NCBI GenBank assembly: GCA_002423185.1
Contig: DIUX01000001.1
Span: 740,125-804,124 of the forward strand
Source of the DNA: Micavibrio sp. UBA6147
GTDB taxonomy: Bacteria; Pseudomonadota; Alphaproteobacteria; Micavibrionales; UBA1664
Reading direction: 5' to 3'
Length of the DNA stretch: 64,000 nucleotides
Part shown: piece by piece, positions 36,722 to 46,982 of the stretch
Layout of the letters: every line of letters starts with the position of its first letter
Position numbering within the stretch: the stretch's first letter is position 1
Translations under genes and position numbers: made by a program
The notes under the pieces: generated by a model
The model's database searches: none
What the model was told of the DNA's origin: nothing
What the model saw: the letters and a program-made list of their open reading frames with translations, nothing else

Positions 36722-38809
36722 ATGACGAACGACTTGTTCAAAGCGACCAGCACGTCCGGTGACGCGGCCACCTATAACGCCAGCCAGATCGAAGTTCTGG
36801 AAGGGCTAGAGCCCGTACGCAAGCGCCCCGGCATGTATATTGGCGGCACGGATGAACGCGCCCTTCACCATTTGGCGAGTGAAATTCTCGACAACGCGAT
36901 GGACGAAGCCGTGGCGGGTCATGCCTCGCGCATTGAACTCATTTTGGACGCCGACAACCGCGTTACCGTTACGGATAACGGGCGCGGCATTCCGGTCGAT
37001 GAACACCCAAAATTCCCCGGAAAATCGGCGCTGGAAGTCATTTTATGCACCCTTCACTCGGGCGGAAAGTTCAGTGGCAAAGCCTATAACACATCCGGCG
37101 GCCTTCATGGGGTCGGCATATCGGTCGTGAACGCCTTGTCCAGCGAGCTCATCGTTGAAGTCGCCCGTAATAAGGAATTATTCCGCCAGACCTATTCACG
37201 CGGGCTGGTTACCTCGAAACTGGAACATCTCGGCGCCGTCAGCAACCGCCGTGGCACGAGCGTCAGCTTCATCCCCGACCCCGAAATCTTTGGCGACAAA
37301 GCCGTTTTGAAGCCTGAGCTTCTCTATCGCCTCGCCCGCTCCAAGGCCTATTTGTTCCGTGGCGTCGAGATACGCTGGGTTTGCAATGATGCGGAATCAC
37401 TGGCAGGAAAATCCATCCCGCAAAACGATATATTTAAATTTCCCAATGGCTTACTAGATTTTCTTAACACCGAGATTGAAGGTCGCGACATGATTACGGC
37501 GGAGCCATTCGCCGGTTTTGTTGATCTGCCCGGTGACACCAGCAAAGTCGAATTTGCGATTGCATGGCCGGAATATGGCGAAGGGTTCATTTCATCCTAT
37601 TGCAACACGATCCCAACGCCCCAAGGCGGCACGCATGAAAACGGACTGCGCACCGCCCTCGCCCGCGCATTGCGCAGTTACGGCGAATTGGTCGGCAATA
37701 AAAAGGCCGCCTCCATCACCGCCGAGGACGTCATCAATGGGGCGTGTATCTTGCTCTCCGTCTTCATCCCCGAACCGCAATTCCAAGGCCAGACCAAGGA
37801 AAAGCTCGCCACCGCATCAGCCTCCCGCCTTGTTGACGGGGCGATGAAAGACCGGTTCGATCATTGGCTCAGCGCCACCCCCGATTCCGCCAATCGCTTG
37901 CTGGAACACGTTATTGACCGCGCCGAAGAACGCATCAGCCGCCGTGAAAAGAAAGAAATGCCCCGCAAAACGGCCACTCGCCGCACGCGCCTTCCGGGCA
38001 AGCTCTCTGATTGTTCCCGCAACAGCGCCGATGGAACAGAATTATTCATTGTCGAAGGGGATTCAGCGGGCGGAAGCGCCAAACAAGCCCGCAACCGCGA
38101 AACACAGGCCGTCCTGCCCCTACGCGGCAAAATCCTTAATGTCGTCAGCGCCACCAAAGACAAAATCCGCGCCAATCTTGAAATTCGCGACCTTGTCATG
38201 GCGCTTGGCTGCGGCCTGCGCAAGGAATTTGACCTTGAACAATTGCGCTATGAACGCATCATCATCATGACCGATGCCGATGTCGATGGCGCACATATTG
38301 CCTCGCTGCTCGTGACGTTTTTCTATACCCAGATGCCGGGGTTGATTGAGTCAGGGCACCTGTACTTGGCGCAACCACCACTCTACCGCCTCGCCTCCGG
38401 CGGGATCAGTGTCTATGCCCATGACGACGCGCACAAAGAACTCTTGATGGAAACAACCTTCAAAAACAAAAAGAAGGTCGATATAAGCCGCTTTAAAGGC
38501 CTTGGCGAAATGCCAGCGCCCCAGCTTAAAGAAACCACAATGAATCCCGAAACGCGGTCTTTGCTGCGCGTCACTATTCCGGAGGCACAGACCATTTCAG
38601 CCATCGTCATTCCGGAAATCCTCGATGAAGCAGGCTTGCCCATCGCGGGCGACAGCGGCGAACAAAGCCAAACCGAACAAACAGACACCATCTTGTCGGG
38701 CGCCGAGATCGTTGAAGACTTGATCGAACGCCTCATGGGCAAAAACGCCGAAGCACGGTTTAACTTTATTCAAGAAAACGCCGCCTTTGCGACCGACATC
38801 GATATCTAG
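36722..38809 (+). CDS. parE: DNA topoisomerase IV subunit B
   Basis: ATPase subunit of the type IIA topoisomerase that decatenates daughter chromosomes. The 695-residue product has the GHKL ATP site (ILDNAMDEAVAG, TDNGRGIPVDEHP, SGGLHGVGISVVNALS), the transducer region, and a TOPRIM domain with EGDSAGGSAKQAR and DADVDGAHIA, ending in a GyrB-like tail. Its length and lack of a GyrB insert favour ParE over GyrB. The ATG at 36722 is preferred over an in-frame ATG 69 bp upstream because it gives the family-like N-terminus. No terminator is obvious behind it. Confidence 0.95.
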   Translation: MTNDLFKATSTSGDAATYNASQIEVLEGLEPVRKRPGMYIGGTDERALHHLASEILDNAMDEAVAGHASRIELILDADNRVTVTDNGRGIPVDEHPKFPGKSALEVILCTLHSGGKFSGKAYNTSGGLHGVGISVVNALSSELIVEVARNKELFRQTYSRGLVTSKLEHLGAVSNRRGTSVSFIPDPEIFGDKAVLKPELLYRLARSKAYLFRGVEIRWVCNDAESLAGKSIPQNDIFKFPNGLLDFLNTEIEGRDMITAEPFAGFVDLPGDTSKVEFAIAWPEYGEGFISSYCNTIPTPQGGTHENGLRTALARALRSYGELVGNKKAASITAEDVINGACILLSVFIPEPQFQGQTKEKLATASASRLVDGAMKDRFDHWLSATPDSANRLLEHVIDRAEERISRREKKEMPRKTATRRTRLPGKLSDCSRNSADGTELFIVEGDSAGGSAKQARNRETQAVLPLRGKILNVVSATKDKIRANLEIRDLVMALGCGLRKEFDLEQLRYERIIIMTDADVDGAHIASLLVTFFYTQMPGLIESGHLYLAQPPLYRLASGGISVYAHDDAHKELLMETTFKNKKKVDISRFKGLGEMPAPQLKETTMNPETRSLLRVTIPEAQTISAIVIPEILDEAGLPIAGDSGEQSQTEQTDTILSGAEIVEDLIERLMGKNAEARFNFIQENAAFATDIDI

Positions 38810-38996
38810 CATATCGCGTCCAAGGCTGCCCCCTATCCCCCAGATCGTCGCCCGATGACATCAATAGGGTAGACGCGGGACACTAAAAACGCCTCGCAGG
38901 CCCTTCGACCCGCCCCCGCCCCGTTACCTTATTTAAAAACGCCCGTCCGCTCCCAACGCTTTTGCGGTCATTTTTTATTTTACATAACTTTTATTA

Positions 38997-39025
38997 TTGA
39001 CAAATAGTTACCAATTGGTTAAAGT
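38997..39025 (+). promoter_or_regulatory. Sigma-70 type promoter of the small lipoprotein gene
   Basis: Perfect -35 TTGACA (38997-39002), 17-bp spacer, then TAAAGT (39020-39025), followed by AAAGGG nine bases before the ATG at 39069. This is the clearest promoter in the window. Confidence 0.7.
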
Positions 39026-39068
39026 CCCTGCATAGGAATAACATTTACAGAATAAAGGGTGTATCCAT

Positions 39069-39440
39069 ATGTTCGCAAAAATGAAAAACGTCACAAAAGG
39101 TCCGGCTCTCGCACTCGCACTCGTCTTCGGTGCCTCCACACTGGGTGGCTGTGCCGCCGGTTCGGGTTTGGTTGTCGGCGCCGTCACAGCCGCAGGCCTC
39201 AAAGCCGTCGGTGTTGACAGCGGAACCGCAAACGTTGTCGGCGTTGGTGTCGGCCTCATGACCGCAGAGGGCGTTGGCGCTCACCAAAGACAACAACGTG
39301 AATTGGCCGGTCAGTGCGTTGAGCAATCAAGCGCCGTTCGCGGAAGCCACACCACAAACCAGTGGGAAGAGCGCAGAGATTGCGTACGCAGAACCCAAGG
39401 CTACCAAACCGGCCCATACGGCTATGGCAAACCGCAATAA
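39069..39440 (+). CDS. Small lipoprotein of unknown function
   Basis: A 123-residue product with a signal sequence whose lipobox is TLGGC (Cys at residue 28), so it should be lipid-anchored in the envelope. A Gly/Val-rich stretch follows (GSGLVVGAVTAAGLKAVGVD), resembling the glycine-zipper segments of small outer-membrane lipoproteins. The C-terminal 50 residues are polar with two further cysteines. A strong promoter lies upstream and a terminator downstream, so it is a single-gene unit and may be well expressed. No specific role can be read. Confidence 0.8.
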   Translation: MFAKMKNVTKGPALALALVFGASTLGGCAAGSGLVVGAVTAAGLKAVGVDSGTANVVGVGVGLMTAEGVGAHQRQQRELAGQCVEQSSAVRGSHTTNQWEERRDCVRRTQGYQTGPYGYGKPQ

Positions 39441-39483
39441 GCTGATCAAGATTTCGCACAATGTCCCGAGAACGACATCATGC

Positions 39484-39510
39484 AAAAACCGCCCTGTGGG
39501 GCGGTTTTCT
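39484..39510 (+). terminator. Intrinsic terminator of the lipoprotein gene
   Basis: AAAACCGCCC-TGTG-GGGCGGTTTT followed by CTTTT on the plus strand. Confidence 0.85.
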
Positions 39511-39540
39511 TTTATGCGGATCATGTGTAGGCGTGCCTTA

Positions 39541-41475
39541 TTACAGCCCCCAGTAAAACTTCGCCATCACGATAAATGCAATCCATAAAATAATCACCAA
39601 CGGAATCCCCGCATTCATAAAATCGCGGAAACGGTAATGCCCCGGCCCCATGACCAACAAATTGGTCTGATATCCGATGGGCGAAGCAAACGAACAATTC
39701 GCGCCGAACACAACGGTACTCGCCAAAATAAGCGGGTCGATATTCGCATTGGCCGCCATGCTCATGGCAATCGGGGTAAACAAAATGGCGCAGGCATTAT
39801 TGCTCAACAAATTCGTCATGATCGCAACCAAGATAAACAACATCGACACCATGACAAGCGGTTCATCCGCATAGGGCATGGTCATCATCGTGTTGGCAAT
39901 GCTCCCCGCCGCTTTGGTCACCTGAAGCGTTGTGCCAAGGGCGAGTGCCGCCCCGACCAACAAAAAGATTTTCCGATCCAGCGCGCGCGTTGCCTGCCGC
40001 AAATTCATACAGCCGGTCGCGAGCATCAAAACACACCCCGTAATCGCCGCCACCGGAATCGGCATAAGGTCAAACGCCGCCACCGCAATCGTTGCCAAAA
40101 AAATGATCCCCGCATAAGGGGCTTTTTTCTTCATCGGCAAGTCACGCACCGTTCCCGCCATCACGATAAAATCGGTGTTGTTGCGAATATTATCCAGCGC
40201 CGCCTGTGTCCCTGCAATCAGCAAAACATCGCCATCCTCAAGCCTTACGCGCCCCAAACGGCGGCGCACAACGCGGGCGCGGCGCTGAATCCCCAGCACC
40301 ACAACGCCATATTGTTGCTGGAACCCCGCCTGTTCAAGCGACATATCCGTCAGGCGTGACGCGGGCGTCACCATGACTTCAGCTAAAATACGCGACTTTG
40401 CGGCCTCTTGCTCCTCATGACTTTTCGGGACGAGCGTATCGTCCCCCTCATCGTCATCGCCGGCGAGGGCTTGACGCTCAATCGCCTCTTGGGCGGCTTG
40501 GCGCTTTTCTTCGACCTCTTGCATATGATCCCCCGCCAGCAAAAAGCCGGGGAATTTCGACAACACATCAATCAAGGTCGAACGCGTTGCCGCAACGATC
40601 AAGATGTCACCTTGCGTGATTTGATAGCCCTCAAACGGTGGCAAGATCAAATGCCCCGTGCGCTGAATCAAGCGAACATTCAAATCCGGCAAAGACGGAA
40701 ATCGCCCATCGACACATTCCTCGCCAAGCAATTTGCTCTCGCCGTTAATATCAAGCTCGGCGATAAATTCTTTTTGGTCACTCCCGAAAATTTGCCGCGC
40801 GATGGAGGAACGATCCGGCAAAAACCGCGGCAAAATAAACACCACATACACCATCCCCACCATTGCCAACATCGCCCCCGGAATGGTCACATCAAAGAAT
40901 TGCAAAGGCTTATAGCCCAAATCCTGCATCGCGCTGGACACCAGCAAGTTGGTCGACGACCCGATCAATGTCGTCATGCCGCCCAAAATTGCGGCGAAGC
41001 TGAGCGGGATCATAATCCGGCTTTCAGACAGTCCCATATTGCTGCTCAGAACCTGAAGCACCGGAATCGCCAAAATGACAAGCGGCGTGTTGTTCATGAA
41101 GGCACTGACAACCGCCACGAACAAAATAATGGCAATCACAGCCACCCATGCCAGCTTCTTTTTATTGGTATAAAAAAGCCGCGTCACGGGGCGCAGCGCA
41201 TCCGTTTGGATCATCCCCTGCCCCATCACCAAAAGCGCCAAAACAGCCATCAATGACGGATTCGCAAACCCCGCGAGCAATGCCTTCGCGTCCAATTGAT
41301 TGCGCCCATTGGCGTCAAGATAAGGGAAAAAATGCCCGAAGATGAGCAAAACAGTCAAAAGAGCAATGGAGGTCAGCTCAAGCGAGATTTTCTCCTTGGC
41401 AAAGGAAATAACCGCCACGACCATAATAGCCAAGGAAAACCACATATGAATGGATGGATCAACGTGAAAGACCAT
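39541..41475 (-). CDS. SLC13 / DASS-type transporter with two TrkA-C domains
   Basis: A 644-residue membrane transporter of the divalent anion:sodium symporter superfamily (dicarboxylate or sulfate type). Hydrophobic helices occupy residues about 1-215 and 430-644, with the paired hairpin signatures TTLIGSSTNLLVSSA and SFASPIGYQTNLLVMGPG. Between them, at about residues 235-430, are two RCK_C/TrkA-C-like regulatory domains, ending FPGFLLAGDH and NTDFIVMAG, joined by an acidic linker (AGDDDEGDDT). The substrate cannot be decided. The ATG at 41475 has GAAG upstream. Confidence 0.9.
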   Translation of the reverse strand: MVFHVDPSIHMWFSLAIMVVAVISFAKEKISLELTSIALLTVLLIFGHFFPYLDANGRNQLDAKALLAGFANPSLMAVLALLVMGQGMIQTDALRPVTRLFYTNKKKLAWVAVIAIILFVAVVSAFMNNTPLVILAIPVLQVLSSNMGLSESRIMIPLSFAAILGGMTTLIGSSTNLLVSSAMQDLGYKPLQFFDVTIPGAMLAMVGMVYVVFILPRFLPDRSSIARQIFGSDQKEFIAELDINGESKLLGEECVDGRFPSLPDLNVRLIQRTGHLILPPFEGYQITQGDILIVAATRSTLIDVLSKFPGFLLAGDHMQEVEEKRQAAQEAIERQALAGDDDEGDDTLVPKSHEEQEAAKSRILAEVMVTPASRLTDMSLEQAGFQQQYGVVVLGIQRRARVVRRRLGRVRLEDGDVLLIAGTQAALDNIRNNTDFIVMAGTVRDLPMKKKAPYAGIIFLATIAVAAFDLMPIPVAAITGCVLMLATGCMNLRQATRALDRKIFLLVGAALALGTTLQVTKAAGSIANTMMTMPYADEPLVMVSMLFILVAIMTNLLSNNACAILFTPIAMSMAANANIDPLILASTVVFGANCSFASPIGYQTNLLVMGPGHYRFRDFMNAGIPLVIILWIAFIVMAKFYWGL

Positions 41476-41626
41476 GATTCTTCAATCCGCTCTTATTAAA
41501 GGGCGCAAGCACGGCGTGACACCGAACCTGATGAAAGGGAATGGTTGCTATACATCGTCTGAACTCCGTTTACTTTTGCGACACTACAGGAAGATGTACT
41601 GTCCATCAACAGGGTCAAGCCCTGCC

Positions 41627-43945
41627 TTAATATGTTTCAGACTCAAACCTGTCCGATGCATATTCACCAAGGTTTTTAAACCCGATGCGGAACATAACCG
41701 TTGTTCCGCCAGCGCCTGAGGATTGATCCGTCAAATCGCGTGTCGCATAGGCCGATACATTATAGCAATCATGCACATAGTCGACCCCAAATCCGGCGCG
41801 GGTCAGGCCTTCTTCATCCTGCGCATCGCTCAAATCATAGACAGCGGAGCCCCTGAGCGTCCAATTATCATAGATATCAATCTCCGTTTGGCCGGCGACT
41901 TCTTGGCGGCTGTCGCTGTATATCGACCCCGCAACGCCCGCCGCATACATATATGAACCGCTGAATTTCACCGGCCCGTAAGCTGTGCGACCATAGAGTT
42001 CATGGCGTTCCGCCTCAAGCGTGCTGCCGTCCAGTTGGAAGCGATAGCTGGCCTGATGGTCGGCTTTATAGGCCGCATTGATATGCCCGACATAATCGGA
42101 ATATTGGTCATCAAGCCCCGACCCCGTTGAAAACGGGTTGTCTGTACTGCTGAACCGGTAACTTTGCCCCAAAAAGGTTTCGATCTGCGACCCTTCATGT
42201 CCGTAAAGCCCCGTCCGCACGCCATAGGTCGCACGCGTGCGGTCTTCGATCCGGTCGATACCGGAAAAGCGATCCTCGGTAAACAAATTGGCAATATCAA
42301 TTTGCGCGTCTTGGCTGTCCTCATTGGGGATAGAGCTGTCATTATCCATGTCCGGCGTGGCAACCAGCATCACCTGCGGCTCGACCCGCAATTGCATGGA
42401 TTTATAGTCACGTTTCATAGGGTATGACGCGGTCAACGCAACGCGCGGTGCAACACGGGCATCGGTTTTACGGTCGTCTTCGGCGGGGTTTATACTCGCA
42501 ATAGTACGGTCGCGCGTGTTGTAAAAATCGCCGCGCAATGACGCACTCCCATCAAGCACCGCCCCGATATTCGTGAATATCTGGCGCTTCCAGCCCAGCG
42601 AGCTGCTCATCCTGTTGACGTCCTGCCCGCTCCCGTCACGCGCAAGGTTGAGCATCGAATTTTTCCAGTGCCAACGACCGCCAAGCATAGCATTGGGTTC
42701 CCCCACGAAATTTGCCTCGGCAATCGGCAACAAATTCGGCTGGTCAACATTCGTGCTGCGCACGCGCAAATCCTGAAACGCGATAATCTTCACGCCGGCA
42801 TAATTGCGCCCCGAAAACCGTTCAGTCGAAACCTCGCTTTGCAGGTAATCCATCGTGCCCATATCGTATTGGCGCAAATATTGCTCATCCGATGCAACAT
42901 TCAGGTCAATACCTGCCCGCCATTTTTCGTCAATATCCCACCGACCATCGACAAAAACATGGCCGCGCAGCTCTTCATCCTTCGTGATTTCCTGTCCCGC
43001 GACACTGTCTTTGCGTCTTGAATGGGTGACGCTGCTCTCAACATCCAGTTTCGCTTGTTCAAAACGCTTGCGAACTTCGGTTTTAAGAACCGGCCCTTCT
43101 TTCCCCGTCATCATAAGTCCAAGCGTGGCGTCAAGATCGGGTGAAAATGTATGGTAATAGCGCCCCTCGGCAAAACCGCCAAGCTGGCTGCTATAGCCAA
43201 AAGACGGAGTCAAAAGGCCGCTCTTGCGCTTAACCGTTCCATCGGGATGGCTGTAATACGGGGTATACAGGATCGGCACGCCACCGACTTCCAACCGCGC
43301 GTTTTGATAACTGACGCTATGGTCTTCTTGGTCGACCACGATTTTGCTGGCTCTGAGTTTCCAAGGCGGCTCTTTTTCAGGGTTATCGCGGCACGGTTCG
43401 CACGCGGTATAGCTGGCGTCACGCAAAATATAGGTGCTGGTTTTGTCACCCGTAGTTTTTTTCGTGCCTTCCTCCGCCCAAATGCGTGAATCATCCGCCA
43501 AAACGGAATGCAATCCACGCACCAATCCTTCGCGCATATTATCGGTCAAGGTGGCGTATTCGGCGAAATGCGTATCGCCGTTTTCATCAACAAACACGAC
43601 ATTGCCCTCGGCAACAGCGATCTCGTCTTTTAAGTTATAGGCAATTTTATCGGCCTTGAGGATACGCCCGCTTTGCACCAGCACAACATTGCCGGAGGCC
43701 GTGATAATCTGGCTCTCCTCATCATGAATAAGAGTATCGGCCTCAAGGTCGACCGGGGCTTTGGCTGGATTGAGCGGCTTGATTTCTTGGGGATTATCCG
43801 GCGAAGCGGCGATAACGTCTTCGGTTGTTTGCACCGCTATATCCGTTGCTTGTACAACGGAAAAAGGATGAATCATAAGGGATACGACTGCACAGCCGCA
43901 CAAAAAAGCTTTCAAAGAGCGTTTAGGAAACGCCACTTGCGTCAT
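41627..43945 (-). CDS. lptD: LPS-assembly protein LptD
   Basis: Outer-membrane translocon that inserts lipopolysaccharide into the outer leaflet. The 772-residue product has a signal peptide (LKAFLCGCAVVSLMIHPFSVVQA), a periplasmic OstA/LptA-like beta-jellyroll domain (DLEADTLIHDEESQIITASG) and a large C-terminal beta barrel of alternating residues ending FKNLGEYASDRFESETY. The Cys pair CEPCRDN lies in the region after the jellyroll. I used the ATG at 43945, which has GGTGA upstream and starts the signal peptide directly. Here it follows the helicase gene rather than lying beside surA. Confidence 0.93.
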   Translation of the reverse strand: MTQVAFPKRSLKAFLCGCAVVSLMIHPFSVVQATDIAVQTTEDVIAASPDNPQEIKPLNPAKAPVDLEADTLIHDEESQIITASGNVVLVQSGRILKADKIAYNLKDEIAVAEGNVVFVDENGDTHFAEYATLTDNMREGLVRGLHSVLADDSRIWAEEGTKKTTGDKTSTYILRDASYTACEPCRDNPEKEPPWKLRASKIVVDQEDHSVSYQNARLEVGGVPILYTPYYSHPDGTVKRKSGLLTPSFGYSSQLGGFAEGRYYHTFSPDLDATLGLMMTGKEGPVLKTEVRKRFEQAKLDVESSVTHSRRKDSVAGQEITKDEELRGHVFVDGRWDIDEKWRAGIDLNVASDEQYLRQYDMGTMDYLQSEVSTERFSGRNYAGVKIIAFQDLRVRSTNVDQPNLLPIAEANFVGEPNAMLGGRWHWKNSMLNLARDGSGQDVNRMSSSLGWKRQIFTNIGAVLDGSASLRGDFYNTRDRTIASINPAEDDRKTDARVAPRVALTASYPMKRDYKSMQLRVEPQVMLVATPDMDNDSSIPNEDSQDAQIDIANLFTEDRFSGIDRIEDRTRATYGVRTGLYGHEGSQIETFLGQSYRFSSTDNPFSTGSGLDDQYSDYVGHINAAYKADHQASYRFQLDGSTLEAERHELYGRTAYGPVKFSGSYMYAAGVAGSIYSDSRQEVAGQTEIDIYDNWTLRGSAVYDLSDAQDEEGLTRAGFGVDYVHDCYNVSAYATRDLTDQSSGAGGTTVMFRIGFKNLGEYASDRFESETY

Positions 43946-44049
43946 ACAATTCACCGTACCCAACAAGGCGAGCCGCAAAGGCCGCCATTCATCACTGATT
44001 CTTACTCATGATAAGTGTGGTCAGAAATGACGCACAGGTCAACGGCAAG

Positions 44050-45438
44050 CTAGCAAGAGCGCCGCATAAATTCGGGGACATCATCGCCAAAGCCGACAAC
44101 ATCACGGTTGGCTGGCTCATCCCGCCGCGATGGACGCGGTGTGTTTGTGGGGGCGTTCTTGTGTGCGTCTTTCGGCGCCGGAGCAGCCTCCTTACGCGAC
44201 TTTTCCGCCGTTTTCGGAGCGGATCTTTCCGCTCTTTCGGGTCTTGCAGCCGGTTTTTCAGCGCGCTTTTCGGTACGTTTTTCGGTACGTTTTTCGTCCG
44301 GTTTTGCACCGCCATCCGCGTAGGAATTGTCCACATCGATTTTTCGCTTAATCATGCGTTCGATGTTGCCGACCAGTTTTTCATCTTCATCAATCGAGGC
44401 AATGGTGAAGGACACGCCCTCTTTACCCGCGCGGCCCGTGCGCCCGATGCGGTGGACGTAATCCTCCGCATTAAACGGCACATCGTAATTAAACACGTGC
44501 GACACACCGGCAATGTCCAATCCACGCGCTGCAACGTCACTGCATATCAGCATGGAAATTTCATTCTTACGGAATTTATCGAGTGTTTCTGTCCGCTTGC
44601 TCTGGGGCATGTCGCCGTGCATCGCGCTGGCGGAATATCCCTTTTTGGTCAACCATGTGGCAAGGGCGCCAATATCTTTTTTACGATTGCAAAACACGAA
44701 ACAGTTTTTGACATCGTTGTTTTCAAGAATACGCCCCAGCACGTCTTTCTTTTTCTTCGCCGCCGTCCAAGTCAGGACTTGCTGAACCGTTTCGGCGGGT
44801 TTGTCTGGCGTGCTGACCGAAATATTTTTCGGGTTGGACATGAATTTGGCGGTCAGTTTACGCACCTCATCCGGCATCGTCGCGGAAAACAGCAAGGTCT
44901 GACGGAAAGCGGGGAGCAAACTGATGATTTTTTCAATATCGGGAATGAACCCCATATCCAGCATACGGTCTGCTTCGTCAATCACGAGGATTTTAACATC
45001 GTTCAACAAAATATTGCCGCGCTCGAACAGGTCAAGCAACCGCCCGGGGGTCGCGATTAAAACATCAACGCCATTTTCCAGTGCCTTGATCTGGTCATTC
45101 GCGGACACACCGCCCACCAACAAGGCTTTTTTCAATTCACAATATTTGCCGTATTTGTCGAAGTTATCGGCAACCTGAGCCGCCAATTCACGCGTTGGTG
45201 TCAACACCAATGCCCGAGGCATCCGCATCCGCGCACGACCACCAGCCAGAATTTCGATCATGGGGAGGGTAAAGCTCGCCGTTTTTCCGGTTCCGGTTTG
45301 TGCAATGCCCACGACGTCTTTGGTCATCAAAATCGCAGGAATAGCCTGCGCCTGAATCTCGGTCGGTATCGTATAGCCCGACTCTTCGACGGCTCTGAGA
45401 ATGTGGTCTGCGAATCCGAAATCGTTAAAACTAGTCAC
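44050..45438 (-). CDS. DEAD-box RNA helicase (RhlE-like)
   Basis: ATP-dependent RNA helicase. The 462-residue protein carries the Q motif region (GYTIPTEIQAQAIP), Walker A AQTGTGKTA, PTRELAAQ, DEAD box VIDEADRMLDMGF, SATMP, and the second RecA domain with ATPGRLLD, ARGLDIAGV and HRIGRTGRAG. The last 90 residues are a Lys/Arg/Glu/Pro/Ala-rich tail of the kind that binds RNA. I chose a GTG start at 45438, which has AGGA eight bases upstream. RhlE and CshA-like types are hard to separate by eye. Confidence 0.93.
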   Translation of the reverse strand: MTSFNDFGFADHILRAVEESGYTIPTEIQAQAIPAILMTKDVVGIAQTGTGKTASFTLPMIEILAGGRARMRMPRALVLTPTRELAAQVADNFDKYGKYCELKKALLVGGVSANDQIKALENGVDVLIATPGRLLDLFERGNILLNDVKILVIDEADRMLDMGFIPDIEKIISLLPAFRQTLLFSATMPDEVRKLTAKFMSNPKNISVSTPDKPAETVQQVLTWTAAKKKKDVLGRILENNDVKNCFVFCNRKKDIGALATWLTKKGYSASAMHGDMPQSKRTETLDKFRKNEISMLICSDVAARGLDIAGVSHVFNYDVPFNAEDYVHRIGRTGRAGKEGVSFTIASIDEDEKLVGNIERMIKRKIDVDNSYADGGAKPDEKRTEKRTEKRAEKPAARPERAERSAPKTAEKSRKEAAPAPKDAHKNAPTNTPRPSRRDEPANRDVVGFGDDVPEFMRRSC

Positions 45439-45539
45439 ATATATGTCCTGTATTATCCGCAAACAAAGTCACGGGAGGGAATTACTTTGTGAAAGCAATA
45501 TTACCATTCCCCCACCAAAATCAAGAAAAATAAACTTAT

Positions 45540-46982
45540 TCAGGACTTTTTTCGGACTATTCTTTTGCAAAAATGCAACACTATGCGCATAAGACCGTAC
45601 GATAGGAGCGCCGCCATAAACCCGGGGAACGCATCATTAACATGAATGTGAAGCCCCGCAAAGCGCCACCACATAACGGTTCCGACCCCGCCCGCCATCA
45701 TCGCAAGCGCGGTAAGGCTGTCCAAAGGCCAGCGCATCACCCGCACGATCAAAATCGGCGCGAAAGCCGCGCTCATAATCGAAATCGACAATAAAATCAG
45801 GCTGAAAACACTCTGGCTCCCGAATAAAGCCAGCCCAAGCGCGAAAACCGTCACCAAAAACGTGCAAATTTTCAAAAACACATAAGAATCGCGCCACCGC
45901 GTAAATAAATCGCGCGATAATGAGGCCGTACAGCTTAAGATCAGCGAATCCGCCGTTGAAATCGTGCTGGCGAAAATCCCTGCCAGCACCAACCCCACCA
46001 AAACCGGCGGCAATAAATCAAGCGCGAGGAGTGGCAAGGCAAGCTCGCTGTCAAACGTGCCGCCCGTCGCAGCGGAGTCGACCAATAACCGTGTGGTGAG
46101 CGCCACCGTCACCGCGGCAAAGTAAAACACGATGTAATAGCCTTGATACCACAGTAATGCCTGCATCGCGTATTTTGGCTTTCGCACCGTCATGAACCGC
46201 ACCATCACATGCGGAAAACCGATAAACCCGACGCCCAGAAAGAACCACCCGAGCAAGAACATCACCTTACCGTACGGGTTGTCGCGCGGCAACCAATCGA
46301 CCATTGCCGGATCAATGGCATAGAGCCGGTCATGCAAACCGCCAAACCCGCCAACCTTCGACAGCGCCACCCACATCAACACATATACGGCCGCCAACAT
46401 GACAACCGATTGCGCCACATCCGTCCAGATCGAGGCGCGGATCCCGCCGGCGAAGCAATACAGCACCACCATAATCGCGCCCAAAATCGCCCCCATTTTA
46501 TAGTCCCAGTCAAACAGGACATGGAGCGCCTTGCTCCCCGCCGCCAACTGCCCCGAGGCATAAAGCGACAAGGCCACGAGCGTCACAAGCCCGATCACGA
46601 CCTGCACCACGCGCTTTCCCCTGCCCAGATTATGCGTCAGGAATTCGGAATAGGATGTTGCGCCTTGGCGCTGGGAATGGGTGCGAAGCCGCCGCACCGT
46701 AAAGAAAAAGGCGATCATCGACCCGATCACCGCCCCAAGAATAAGCCACGACGCCGAAAATCCCGCATGATAGGCAAACCCGACAATGCCGGTAAAGGCA
46801 AAGCCACTCGCCGTTGTTGCCGCCCCCGAAAGCCCTGCAAAACAAGACCCGACATCGCGGCTGGCGAGGAGGTAATCCTCCGCCGACTTACGGCTTTTCC
46901 GCACGGATAAAAGCCCGACGGCAAGGAACACAAATAAAAAGCCGAGAAAGCTGTATAAAGTCGTTTGCATCGGCGCGGTCAT
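45540..46982 (-). CDS. Sodium:solute symporter (SSS family, PutP-like)
   Basis: A 480-residue transporter with about 13 hydrophobic segments. Family landmarks include SGAATTASGFAFTGIVGFAY, GGIRASIWTDVAQSVVML and the sodium-site helix LAGIFASTISTADSLILSCTASLSRD. A proline- or pantothenate-type substrate is possible, but residues that would settle it are not obvious. The ATG at 46982 is used; an internal ATG four codons later also fits. It runs opposite to kbl across a 360-bp AT-rich gap. Confidence 0.9.
   Translation of the reverse strand: MTAPMQTTLYSFLGFLFVFLAVGLLSVRKSRKSAEDYLLASRDVGSCFAGLSGAATTASGFAFTGIVGFAYHAGFSASWLILGAVIGSMIAFFFTVRRLRTHSQRQGATSYSEFLTHNLGRGKRVVQVVIGLVTLVALSLYASGQLAAGSKALHVLFDWDYKMGAILGAIMVVLYCFAGGIRASIWTDVAQSVVMLAAVYVLMWVALSKVGGFGGLHDRLYAIDPAMVDWLPRDNPYGKVMFLLGWFFLGVGFIGFPHVMVRFMTVRKPKYAMQALLWYQGYYIVFYFAAVTVALTTRLLVDSAATGGTFDSELALPLLALDLLPPVLVGLVLAGIFASTISTADSLILSCTASLSRDLFTRWRDSYVFLKICTFLVTVFALGLALFGSQSVFSLILLSISIMSAAFAPILIVRVMRWPLDSLTALAMMAGGVGTVMWWRFAGLHIHVNDAFPGFMAALLSYGLMRIVLHFCKRIVRKKS

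Noticed and set aside
40408..41256. 282-residue open frame on the plus strand
   Set aside because: Antisense to the SLC13 transporter and rich in Gln, His and Arg, as shadows of membrane proteins usually are.
44008..45060. 350-residue open frame on the plus strand
   Set aside because: Antisense to the DEAD-box helicase, which has every family motif in frame.
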